Source: Zonotrichia leucophrys gambelii (lineage: Eukaryota > Chordata > Aves > Passeriformes > Passerellidae). Taken from it: DNA of 64,000 bases. Under the pieces are notes generated by a model. It saw nothing but the letters and a program-made list of their open reading frames with translations, did no database searches and was not told the DNA's origin. The stretch is taken from NCBI RefSeq assembly GCF_028769735.1, contig NC_088171.1:79501216-79565215 (forward strand), read 5' to 3'. How positions within the stretch are numbered: the first letter of the stretch is position 1; each line of letters opens with the position of its first letter. This document shows positions 1-64,000 of this stretch, one piece after another. Both the position numbers and the translations under genes were made by a program.

Positions 1-554
1 TCTTTTTGAAAGCTTTATTTGCAAATCCATGTAATTTAGCTCAATCTTCTTTACACTAATGCTTATTAACCTCTTTAGTGAACCTCAGCAGTTCATGAGG
101 AGTGTTCCTCTCTTTCACAAAAATATTTTTGGGTTTTCCTTTGGAAATTAAATAATTTGAGCTGCTTCTTAATTATATGATTTAATATAATGCCTGTGAC
201 TTTACATACCAAGGCTTCCTCATCAGGTGTTTCTCATTCAGCTATCCCCTGAAGGTGTGCATTTATTTTATTAGCCAGAGCCCAGTCCTCTGATACTGAT
301 GCAGAGTACATGTCACATTAAGAAGTTTTACTCTTTTGTCTGAGTTCCTTTGCAATTTCTGGGCATCTAGCCATCTGAGGCATTACTTTCATTCATTTAG
401 AAAAAAACAACAAGTTTTTTTTTTTTTCCTTTTAGCTTATAAACTCCTACCTGGCCCCAATATATTGCCTCTTTAATGGGAGGTTTCTGTGAAGAAAATG
501 CTGAATTCTGCAGCAAAAATATACACAAATTTAGTACTCTTCTATGGCTTTCTT
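1..554. other. Intergenic, AT-rich
   Basis: No gene, RNA or recognisable repeat seen. Contains a T-run near 416-428. Confidence 0.5.
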
Positions 555-1225
555 ATAGAATCATAGAATGATTTGACTTAGAAGGGATCTTAAGCACCAT
601 GTAGTTCCACCCCCCCTGCCATGGGCAGGGACACCATCCAGTAGACTAGGTCGCTCAAAGCCCTATCCAGCCTGGACTTGAACACCTCCAGGGATGGGGA
701 ACCCACGGCCTCTCTGGGCAATCTGTTCTGTTATCTCACATTCCTCACAGCAAAGATTTTCTTCCTAATATCTGATATACATCTAACCTCTTTCAGTATG
801 ACTTGATTTCCCCTTGTTCTCTCACTACGTGCTCTTATAAAAAGTCCCTCTTTGTCTTGTGAACTCCCTTCAGGTGCTGGAAGGCCACAATTAAGTCACC
901 TCAAAGTATTTTCTCTTCCAGGCTGACCAAACACAATTTTCTCAGCCTTTCACCTTAGGACAGGTGCTCCATCCCTCTAATAATCTTGCTGGCTCTCCTC
1001 TGGACTCACTCCAATGGGTCCATGACTTTCCTGGGCTGGGTGCAGCACTGCAGGTGGGATCTCACCAGAGAAGAACAGGGGGGCAGAATTCCCTCCCTCC
1101 CCTGCTGCCCACACTGCTTTGGATGCAGCCCAGGACACATTTGGCTTTCTGGGCTGCAAGAGCACACTGCTGGGTCATGTCCAGCCTCTCACCCACCAGC
1201 ACTCCCAAATCTTGCAATGCCATGT
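555..1225 (-). mobile_element. CR1 LINE fragment, 3' part
   Basis: Begins with ATAGAATCATAGAATG, the reverse complement of the CR1 3' terminal octamers, then the usual CR1 order on the reverse strand: CCATGGGCAGGGACACC, GGCTCTCCTCTGGACTC, and a stretch near 1126-1200 (CCCAGGACAC to CACCCACCAGCACTCCCAA). About 670 bp of the 3' end, 5'-truncated as is normal for CR1. Open frames here are by-products of the repeat. Confidence 0.92.
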
Positions 1226-1668
1226 TTTTTTGAAGACATTGTGGGAAATTTCCTGTTATTGTGGTGAACCATGGCAGGGACCTCATTATCACCACTTTGT
1301 ATTTCTTATCAGCTATTATTCAGTCTGCTTCATCTTGCCTTATTGCATCTTTGTCTAAGCTGTCAGGTTTTAATTTATCTGGATTTTTTCCATGTCTTTG
1401 TTGTTCCAGCTTTTTGGAGGATACCTGCTGGCTTTTGCTCTACTTTTTAGCTATGCTGACTGGCTTATGCTTTTTCTCAAATTTTTCCATGGTAGAAGCT
1501 GTGCAATTGCACTCCGTTTTCAGTATGGTGTTCTTAAATAGTTTGCATGTTTTCTGCAAAGATTTAATTGTTTTGACTAATTGTTTTGACTGGTTATTTG
1601 TATCTTCTTACTTTTAGTGGCTCCCCAGTTTGAAGATGCATTGGTTTTTCTAAAGCTTTTACTAGTGC
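1226..1668. other. Intergenic, nothing recognised
   Basis: T-rich unique-looking sequence between a CR1 and an LTR-like block. A short tandem motif (ATTGTTTTGACT) occurs twice near 1567-1592. Confidence 0.4.
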
Positions 1669-2492
1669 TGTTGTGATGACCCACCCTTAAGGGGAAGGAA
1701 GCACCTAAGATTTACAAATGCTCTTTGGTCAACAGGAACCAAAAAATGTAAGAGCGTCTGCAAACAATTAGAAAATTTTATTGGTGCATTACACACTTGG
1801 ATGGAATTTGGTGTGTAATTTTCTGACCTACTATATTAAAACCCAACAGGGGTTTGGATGAAAGAGTGTGGCAGAAGGGACAAATTTAAAGAGGGAGAGA
1901 TTCATTAAAGAAAAAAATGAGAAGGTAAAGGAAAATAAAGAGGAAAAGCAAGAGAAATTCAAGAGCGGGACATGAATTAAGGAGAGAAAGCAACAGAGAA
2001 AAAGAGAGAAAATGATCATCACTTCTGGTTCTAGCATCAATCCAGCAGATAAGAATTGATCTAGCTGTGTCAGTCTGCCAGTGAGACATCCAGGGTCCTG
2101 GGGGACTCTGCCCAAGCGTGGGAAAGTACCTTTTTTATGGACAGGTTTCTCTCTTTCTATGTAAGTTAGCTATCATGTGCAGGCCTTTCTGGAAAGGCAT
2201 TGGAGGGGTTTGGGGGTCGCTGGTGTCTCAATCCCGTGTTATAGTTTATGCCCACTTCCTGCCACCCATTCCTGCACTTGTGCTGTAGTGTGTTGTGGCT
2301 CCTTCCCAGGGAAAAGTGCTGCTCCATCACTGGCCAGGCCTTCCTTCTCCAGCAAAGTCTTGTTCTTTCTCATGCTGTATTAGCACCGCTCAGGTTGTTG
2401 TGTAGCCTGGGTGGAGTGTGGGGACGCATCACCACAAGCCCTCTTGTCACCAGCCAGGTTCTCTGGGCCTCCAGAGCTGTGAGGCTGTTACA
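1669..2492. mobile_element. Probable solo LTR (endogenous retrovirus), family not named
   Basis: An 824-bp block that starts TGTTGTGATG and ends GGCTGTTACA, the TG...CA ends expected of an LTR. It differs from its surroundings by a purine-rich stretch (1860-2010) followed by a GC-richer half. No target-site duplication was evident and no retroviral coding sequence lies next to it. The resemblance to songbird LTRs is from memory; a repeat search would settle it. Confidence 0.5.
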
Positions 2493-4562
2493 TTTGGTGT
2501 TTTATTTGAACTCTAATATTTTGAACCTGATATTGTGCCTTTTTAGGCACTGAGGCCTCATGTGTTTTTGAATTATGAACCTTCTATTATTGATGTCTAA
2601 AAAAATTAGTATCAGCATTGCAATCTAAAATGGTGTTTCCCAGGTGTATATGAATGCAGCTGAAGTTACTTACTGATTCTGTTCCCTGCCATGGGCCCCC
2701 CTTGTCACTGTCAGCATGTCACAGTCAATACTTCCAGGCTAATTAGGCAGACAGGAATATCATATGCAGTGTCTATCTTGTTTGTGACTGAAACTTTATG
2801 CTGTTGGGCTCTCTGGTTGACTCTCCAACTTGTATGAACACTGAACTCTTTTAAACCAGTGTGCATTTTCCTACATTTCCTATGTAGTAAATACCTTGAT
2901 GTATGGCACAAAGTACCAGTGGATACCCTCCTTATGCTATTCTGGTGGTTTCTAGTGTGATTGTTACAGCCATTTCTTCGTTCAAAAATAGTATCTCAGA
3001 TCCCCCAACTTTGTTTCTAGGACTTTTCCTGCTTAAGCAAAGGCAGTTATGTACTTGTTTTAGTTTTCTGTTTTCTCCCACCTTGTTCAATATGATAACC
3101 TTTTACTGCCCAGCCTTTTGCTATGGCTTGCAGTGTGACAGGTGGAACCCCCTGCTTTATCACATAATTAGCTCCCTGTACTTCACACAAGTGGATATGA
3201 ATTTTGAGAACAGATGATCTTTAGGGCCTGATAACATTTCCTCAGGCTAGGTTTAAAACCTCCTCGCTAATATTTAATAGTAAAACCCACAAAGGTTATC
3301 TAAATTGTTTCTTCCAAAACCATTCCTTTAATTTCAGGAGTGTTCTCATCTTCCGGTGAATCTGGGCCTTGTTTCTTTCCTGGACTTCAGTTACATGCAG
3401 AGAATTTATCATTCTCTTTAGTCTGCCTTTCTAGGGATATTGGAATATCTGAGCGGTGCTAGGGATGCTTGAAAATCCTGAGGTTAGGTATTTTTGCCCT
3501 TGATCCTTGTGCTGGCTAAGTTGATGGGCACAATGTCCACGTAATTTGAAATAGCAAAGAGTGTGTGTATGTTTGAAGTGTGAGGTTTTGTAGTTCCTTA
3601 AAAAATTGGAAAATGTATCACTTCCATGGTTACCTGAATGGCAATTTTCTGTCCTTGCAATAATGTCTCTTCATTTGGTAAGATCCCCACCTCCTGTTTG
3701 TCCTGGTAAACAGAAGGCTAATTATTTGTCAACTATATAATTAAGTGTTTTATCTTTAAATTTTATGTTTTTATTGGTGATCAAATAGGCGAGCATAGCC
3801 CGAAGAACAAATGTTTTGCCTAAAGCAGAAGAGGGAATTAGACTTGGACTTCCTACATGGCAGGCTGGCTCTTTAAGCAGGACTATCTTTCACATAAAAT
3901 CCTTATTGAATAGCAATGTAACCTGGTTAAAGTCTTAGCCATATCTGTTACCTCATCAAGCAAGTAAGAAGTGTAGTTTTCAGCTATGATAGCTTTTCTT
4001 TTTCTCTTTTTTTTTCTTTTTTTAAAAAAAATGTCTTTGAGCTGAAGACATTAGGTGGCCGACAAATTGTACACTTGTTAGACATTTTAAGACAAAAAGC
4101 ATTTTTTAGATTGAAAAGCGATCCATGTGCCTAGTAGTGCAAGAAATTACTAAATATGTTGAAGTTCTAATTTTTCTCAGCAAAGTAGTTGAAAATCCTT
4201 GCCTTCAAGGTATTAAAACCGTAGTGTTATTTGATTTTGAAAGCAGCTCAAGGTAATGTCTACCTTTAGCTCTGGTTATTTGCATTGTAGCTGTATCAAG
4301 AGAATGCAGCAGAGTCAAATATCCTTTTCTTAAAGTTTCTGCAGTTACACTGAGTGTATATTTTCGTCTGTGACTTGTCAGTGATCATCTCTGTAAAGAA
4401 TATGTCAATTGCCAAATTTTATATAGACTATTTTGTGAAAAAACCATGAAAGCCATGGACACTTTCAGCTTTCAGCCACTAGATGGTAGCTAACTACAAT
4501 CTACTACTCCTAATTGCCCACAGTAAAGAGCCCTCGTTGCCAAAGCTGTGCAATGTAACGCT
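2493..4562. other. Intergenic, nothing recognised
   Basis: No conserved coding segment or known repeat seen. A pyrimidine run followed by A-run lies near 3999-4030. Confidence 0.4.
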
Positions 4563-4600
4563 AACAAAACAAAACAAAACAAAAACAACAACAAAAAAAA
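4563..4600. repeat. A-rich (AACAA)n simple repeat
   Basis: AACAAAACAAAACAAAAC and an A-run directly abut the 3' end of the next CR1 fragment. Confidence 0.85.
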
Positions 4601-4930
4601 TAGAATGATAGAATACACTGAGTTGGAAGGGATCCATCAGGATAATTGAATCCAGCTCCTGTGCCTACTCAGAACACCTCAGGAGTCACACCACGTGCCT
4701 GAGAACATTGTCCAAATGTTTCTTGAACTCTGTCAGGCTGGTGCTGTGACCAGTGCCCTGGGGAGCCTGTTGCAGTGTTTAGTCACCCTCTGGGTGAAAA
4801 ACCTTTTCCTGATATCCAACCTAATTTTCCTCTTACTCAGCTTCAGGCCATTCCCTTGGGTCCTGTCACTTGCCACCACAGAGGAGAGAGCAGTGTCTGC
4901 CACTCCTCTTCCCATCCCACTGTGGAGATG
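4601..4930 (-). mobile_element. CR1 LINE fragment
   Basis: TAGAATGATAGAAT at the left edge is the CR1 3' terminus in reverse; internal CR1 phrases include GGGAGCCTGTTGCAG, GGTGAAAAACCTTTTCCTGA and CAGGCCATTCCCTTGGGTCCTGTCAC. 5'-truncated. Confidence 0.9.
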
Positions 4931-6890
4931 GAGACCTGAAGGACCCCACTAGTGACTGGTCTCCAGCCTGATGTTACTCCTTTTACTAATTTTGATACTG
5001 GAACACAAACAAAGTCTCTTGATGTTGTGAAATGAACTTTCATAATTCCAAAAATAGTACAACAACTCATTATTTTAGTTTGAAAAGTGTTTCTCTAGCA
5101 CAGTTGATTGTGTGCTTCATAGTTTTTTACTCATCTGCACATCAGTAATTCACCCCAAATCTGACTTAATGCTTGTTGGGTGCGGAGCAAAGCCAAGGCT
5201 AGCCAGAGATGTATGACAGACTAAAATTATTCTTAGAATTATCACTTATAATACAAGATCCTCATTAATGTATAAATTAAATTATTAAAAATGGATCTTG
5301 CACTCCTGAAGCATCTGGAGAGAAAGTGCGAATTACAGATCTGATGGTGTATCACCAGTAAAATAAAGGTAAAAGAGGAGTTTTTTTTAAAGTTGGTTAA
5401 CATCTACAAAAAAACTTTTTCCCCCCACCGAGTTATGAAAATGTTTCTGTAAGTCAAATCTGGTACTGGGATAGAACAAGGAGCTCTGCCTCAGCAAGAA
5501 CTGTTCTGGTCAAAAGGCTGAAAAAAACCCACCTAGATTATTTGATCTGTTTACATAGCCAGTATACACTATCCAATCTAATGCTCTAGTGGATGTAAAA
5601 TGGATGTAAAACAAATTCCTAAAGCAGTATTTTTATAGCAGTTTAAGCCAAAATCAGCTAAACTATATTTAAGGCTGGGCATTATTTGTTTTTGTGGCTT
5701 ATAAGCCAAAGAAGAGGTAGAGGTTATAAGAGTCTGGCATGTAATTGTTGACCAAAAGATTTCTTCTTGGCTGTCTGGGTTGGTTGCATTAATTAAAGTG
5801 GCTCTGCTGCAAGTCTGACTTTTGACCCGAGGACAGCAGTGACCTGATGATGGCAGTTAAGCACTGTCTCAACCACTTCATTATTTTCCATTTTCTTTTT
5901 TTTAACTTAATGAGATGGAAGATCACAGGAAGTTAAATTCCATAAACATCAATGATCTTTGAATGACTCTAACCAGTATCAGTGTATAATCTAGTACTGT
6001 AAATGCAGGCTGCCCCAAGGGTTCTGAGGATATATTACAGCTGCAAGGAGAGTTCCTGTGTAAGGTAATGATTTGTGATTATTTGATATCAACACATATA
6101 TGGGTTCCCTTCATGGGTTAGATTAATCCTTGTCATGATTGACAGCCATTTTAATTCTAAAAATGTCACATTCCAAGTTACTTAAATGACTGAGATTTCT
6201 AGAGTTTGAAGACTGTTTCTTTTTTCAAATGATAAATGAGCTGACAGAGATGCTCTGTTAGGCTTGCCATTCACAAACTAGAAAACTAATTGAAGATGGG
6301 CAAGTTGAGAGAAGATTTAACTGCAGGGATCATGAGATTGTGAAGCTTAAAACACTGAAAGAACCTTAGACTTTAGAACTTTAGAATTTTGACTTCTTGA
6401 GAGAATCTTCTTGGTGGGAAGCCATGAAGGGCTTCCCTAGTAGGAAACAGGGCTGAAGAAAGCTTTGTGACCGGCAAGTGTAAAATCATTGGAACACACA
6501 GACAGGCCATTCAATGTGCAGAAGGAAGAGGAGACCTTGTAGGAGGCCAGCACGGATGAACACAGAGGGTATGAATGCAAACATGCAAGCTTCCTTAGAA
6601 GCTAGGGATGAAATAGAATCAGGGCCACCCAGGAAGGATATGGGCACAATGCCTGAGTTCACAGAGATACAGTTAAGAAGCTCAGCTGGAGTTCAAACTT
6701 TTGAGGAGGTCAAAGGGAAATGACAATATTGTCTTTAAGTACACTGACAGCGCAAGAAAATGTAGGCTGACTGCTCAGGGGAACAGGAAACTAAGGAGCA
6801 AAGAACATGGGAAGGCTGAAGTTTTCAGTGAATTTTAAAATAAGTTTTCATGAGCTGGCTTTGCCCTTTGGCTCTTTTAGACCTTCAAGC
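4931..6890. other. Intergenic, nothing recognised
   Basis: No gene seen. A tandem GGATGTAAAA(T/C) doublet is near 5592-5612. The right-hand part (about 6480-6890) may be a badly decayed start of the CR1 that follows, but I could not anchor it. Confidence 0.4.
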
Positions 6891-7135
6891 CTCCTTGCAT
6901 AGTGAACAAAAATGAAAGTTTATCTGTGGTAACCAAAGGTACCACAGGGAGTGTTAGGGAGCTCTTCAGCCAATTGGTTGTATAGAAGTTAGAAGTCCAT
7001 CCATGGGGGCAGATAATATACACCTGAAGGTCCTGAGAGAGGAAACCAATGTCATTTTGAGGCCCATCTCTCTTCACAAGGCTGTGATGATCTGGGGAGG
7101 TTCCTGATAACTAGAAAAAGATAAATGTTACACCT
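6891..7135 (+). mobile_element. CR1 LINE internal fragment, left half of a split copy
   Basis: Sense-strand CR1 reverse-transcriptase region: GAGCTCTTCAGCCAATTGG, GATAATATACACCTGAAGGTCCTGAGAGA, GATAAATGTTACACC. The frame is degraded. The matching continuation lies at 7384, after an inserted minus-strand CR1. Confidence 0.7.
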
Positions 7136-7383
7136 GTCACAGAATCAATTGGATTGGAAAAGACCTTTGAGATCATCAAGTCCAACCTCTGACTGAACAC
7201 CACTGTGTCAACTAGATCATGGCACTGAGTGCCACCCCCACTAAACACCTCCAGGGACAGTGCCTCCATCACCTCCCTGGGCAGTCCCTCCCAATGTCCA
7301 GTCACCCTTTCTGTGAAGAAATTCTTCCTAATGTCCAACCTAAACCTCCCCTAATGCAGCTTACGACTGTATCCCCTTGTCTA
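7136..7383 (-). mobile_element. CR1 LINE fragment nested in another CR1
   Basis: Reverse CR1 3' region: CACAGAATCAATTGGATTGG, GACCTTTGAGATCATCAAGTCC, CCTCCCTGGGCAGTCCCTCCC, TTCTTCCTAATGTCCAACCT. Ends at CCCCTTGTC, where sense CR1 sequence resumes. Confidence 0.88.
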
Positions 7384-7945
7384 TGAAGAGGAAAAAAGGG
7401 AGGATCCTGGGAATGATGCACCAATCATCTGCTCCTGGTAAGACTGTGGGGCAAACTGTTCTGGAAGCGTTTCACGGCACACGAAGCACCAAGAAACTGA
7501 TTGGGAGCAGCCATTGTAGATTTACAAGTGTCACATTATTCATGATCAGCCAGATTGCCTCTGTGGTGAGATGGATGGCTGTGTGGGAAACTGGGAAGCA
7601 GAAGTGGTGGGTACTGAGAGAGCTCTGCTCGTTTAGCCGCAGGAAGAAAAGGCTAAGGGGAGATGATCTTGCAGCCTTTAATTGTCTAATGAGAGGGTAG
7701 AGAGACAACAGAGCTGAACCCTTGATTAATGCTTTGTTAAGGTTTGTGGTAATAAGAGCCAATCTACACAAACTGGAACGTGGCAGATTTCAGCTCGAGG
7801 GGAACAGTCTTTATGCTGGATGGTCAAGTTATGTTGGGCACAGTTATACAGCCCCAGAGGCTGCAGAATTTCCACCCTTAGAGATATTAAATCTGCAAAC
7901 ATCTCTGAACAACCCACTCTAATGGGACCTGCTCTGAGCAAAATA
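7384..7945 (+). mobile_element. CR1 LINE internal fragment, right half of the split copy
   Basis: Continues the plus-strand CR1: TTTCACGGCACACGAAG, ACCAAGAAACTGATTGGGAGC, AGAAAAGGCTAAGGGGAGATGATCTTGCAGCC, and the GAGATATT segment near 7881. Stops and indels show it is long dead. Confidence 0.72.
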
Positions 7946-8187
7946 CTGTCTAGATAACTTTTGGAGATTTAAAAAAATTCTTATAATTTTGTGATTCTGT
8001 AAGTTATTTGCCATGATATAATAGCATTTTAGGAAAAAGATCTATGATTTTTAGCTGGTTTTTCAAGAGACTTAAGTAAGGGATTTTTTTCTCATTTTTT
8101 TAAAAGAACATTTATTGCTGCAGGGTGGAGTTGAGCCTATTGGGCTGAGCTTTTACTTTAGAAATCACATATATCATGCAAATAAGT

Positions 8188-8622
8188 ATAGAATCAGAGA
8201 ATGGTTTTGGTTGGAAGGAACAACAAAGATCAACTGGTTCCAGCCCCTCTGCCATGGGCAGGGACGCCTTCCATAGGCCGGATTGTTCAGAGCCCCTTTC
8301 AGCCAGCCTTGAACACATCCAGGACTGGGGCATCCACAGCTTCCCTGGGCAACCTGTTCTGGTTCTTTACCACCCTCACAGTGAAGAGCCTGCTGTCCTG
8401 CAGTTTAAGGCCATTCCCTCTTGTCCTATCACTACCATGCCATTGTGAAAAGTCCCTCCAGCCTTCTTTCAGGCCCCTGTTAGGAAATGGTAGGTGCTGG
8501 AAGGTCTCCCCAGTGCCTGCTCTTGTCCAGGCAGAACAGCTCTGGCCCTCTCTTCACAAGAGAGCTGCTCCAGTCCTGTGATCACCTTAGTGGCTCTCCT
8601 CTGGACTCCTTCCAACAGAATG
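8188..8622 (-). mobile_element. CR1 LINE fragment
   Basis: Begins TAGAATCAGAGAATGG and runs through CCATGGGCAGGGACGCC, CCTGGGCAACCTGTTCTGG, CAGTTTAAGGCCATTCCC to GGCTCTCCTCTGGACTCCTTCCAACAG: the CR1 3' end in reverse orientation. Confidence 0.92.
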
Positions 8623-9773
8623 TAAATAATTAATTCCTCAGTGGTTTGAATATATCCATGGGAATTAACTTTATATGTAATATTTAATAGCATGTTTAAT
8701 TTTAAATGATAACCCTGCAAAGGGTTCAGAGAAATCTATGGATGTTTACTTTTACCCTAAATGCAGTTTTTCAGTCTTTCAGACATGTATGCACAACTGG
8801 ATTTGACTACAGTAGGTGGGAAAATGTAGATAATGCAGGCAAAATGGTTTTTACTCATGTGATTTTTGTCAATGCTAAGGTTGTCAAGTGCTTTTAGACA
8901 TTACTCACATTGATATGAGTGGAAGCAGAAATATTTAGGGACATTTTAAGCCAGAAATAGCTGTAAAATGTCTGTTTTCTTGTTACTAATACTGGATAAT
9001 TAGATTGTTTTTCTTGGCATTTTGAAGAGGACATTGGATTATGTTCAGTCACTGAAGTGGAAAAAAATTAAAGCTCTTTTAGGAAGGAAAAAACCTAACA
9101 TTTCTTGCTGAAGAAAAATTTCTGTATTAAGCAACCATTTTACAGCTGAAAAATAAATGTAACTGAATGTACTTCTATAAAAGCATGAATAGAAAACTCT
9201 GTAATTTACAAGTCTGTAGGTAAAAGATATTTGAAAGTTGCTTGACTGTTGCTGTGTATTTAAACAGTCACCTGTGACAAGGAAACAAAGATGCCTGTTG
9301 ACACAGGGATTGCTTCAGAAGGCCAAACACAAATCAGAGAAGCAGTTATAAAATTGACTTTGCAAATACTTATGGTGCCCTTGAGTATGATGAATTGTAT
9401 CCAGCAGTGTTTGCATGTAAACACTATCACCTTAACAACACTGTGGTTGGTAGGAGTAACTTTCAAGGCCTAATCTGTAGGCAGTAAATTCTGGTGGCTA
9501 GAGACCTCTTGTTTCTGTGGTAGTGCAATTTAATTTTCTAGCAATTTGTGTGCACACTAGAACTGAATTTTAAATACAGAGATAAGGTTAATAGGTGCTG
9601 GGTTTTTTTATGTCCTTACTGAATTTTCCAGATTTATTTTGGCATTCCTACTGAAAGGAAAGAAGTGCAAACAAAACGTTGGGGGAGTACAAAATGATGA
9701 ATGCAAAAGCTTTCTCCATGGATTAGGGATTGTTCCTGAAAAACAGTGTTTGATGCTTATACTGAATAGTACA
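8623..9773. promoter_or_regulatory. Immediate 5' flank of DNAH5; presumed promoter/5' UTR, boundaries unknown
   Basis: AT-rich, not a CpG island. Weak candidate elements: TATAAAAG at 9176-9183; GTCACCTGTGAC at 9267-9278, an inverted repeat with an E-box core that matches 10 of 12 positions of the RFX X-box consensus; TGTAAACA, a forkhead-type site, at 9416-9423. RFX and FOXJ1 are known regulators of ciliary genes, but motifs this short occur by chance; no transcription start can be read from sequence alone. Confidence 0.3.
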
Positions 9774-63536
<53,763 letters not shown>

Positions 63537-64000
63537 GTGATTACACTCATATGATGCAACCTGATTATTTTAGGGAAAAACTATCTGTGAAATCACAAAA
63601 TATTTGTGTGAAGAATAAGGAAATGTTCATGCTCACTAAGTAAGCTAAGAGACACTTGCAGTTTAGTAATGCAGCCTTCTGCTGTCCTGGGAGATTAACT
63701 CCTGCCGCAGGTTGTTGGTGCAAGAATGGGGTTTTCATGCAGATTGCCACTTATTATTAAGATTTAGCTTTAGTGCATGGTGATGGCTGAGGCAAATAAA
63801 AGATTAATTATAGCCTTTGTTAATCTTACAGAGTGGGTTGAGAGGCATTTGGGTTGTGCTGCATGTGCTGGTACAGATATTTGTCAGCTTCCAAGGGCCA
63901 CAGAGAATTCAAAATAATACTGATAAAGTATTTCTCAATAGTCCTTGAGAACTCTGTCTTGATTAAATGACTTATGATTAAATTTTTTTTCTGTCACATC
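63537..64000 (+). other. DNAH5 intron 38, left part
   Basis: Noncoding up to the window edge. No further exon seen before 64000. Confidence 0.6.

Noticed and set aside
964..1358. Several overlapping frames on both strands
   Set aside because: They fall largely in the reverse-oriented CR1 3' region and are artefacts of the repeat.
7377..7700. 107-codon plus-strand frame
   Set aside because: Part of the sense CR1 fragment; a degraded LINE coding remnant, not a host gene.

Overview
This is a piece of a bird nuclear genome. The evidence is the density of CR1 LINE fragments with the typical avian 3' end (CATAGAAT-type octamers on the + strand of minus-oriented copies), dispersed avian-type solo LTRs, AT-rich long introns and a vertebrate exon/intron structure. 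I see no bacterial features, tRNA, rRNA or CRISPR. The species cannot be fixed from the sequence; some LTR-like repeats look like ones common in songbirds, but that is recall, not a search.

The window holds one gene, on the + strand: the 5' part of an axonemal outer-arm dynein heavy chain, almost certainly the DNAH5 orthologue. I placed 38 consecutive coding exons between 9774 and 63536. They total 6444 nt (2148 codons). All exon junction phases agree and there is no internal stop. The gene continues past the right edge. As an outer dynein arm gamma-type heavy chain, the product drives ciliary and flagellar beating.

Layout. 1-9773: 5' flank with no gene, holding CR1 fragments (one nested inside another) and an LTR-like block at 1669-2492. 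9774-14032: exon 1 with the start codon, then a 4.2 kb intron. 14033-31549: exons 2-14, encoding the N-terminal tail (DHC_N1). 31550-36623: a 5.1 kb intron with a solo LTR and an unexplained CpG-rich, exon-like segment at 34911. 36624-50646: exons 15-26, tail and the variable region before the linker. 50584-58326: exons 26-34, the linker (DHC_N2). 59567-63536: exons 35-38, the start of the motor, with the AAA1 Walker A, Walker B and sensor I motifs.

Most notable observations: a GC-AG intron after exon 25; a 22-codon GC3-rich frame with a good splice acceptor, stop and downstream poly(A) signal inside intron 14, phase-compatible with exon 14; a 41-bp duplication of the exon 24 acceptor region in which the AG is lost; two same-family LTRs flanking the in-frame exon 15; an in-frame tandem acceptor at exon 19; and a run of eight consecutive phase-0 symmetric exons in the tail.
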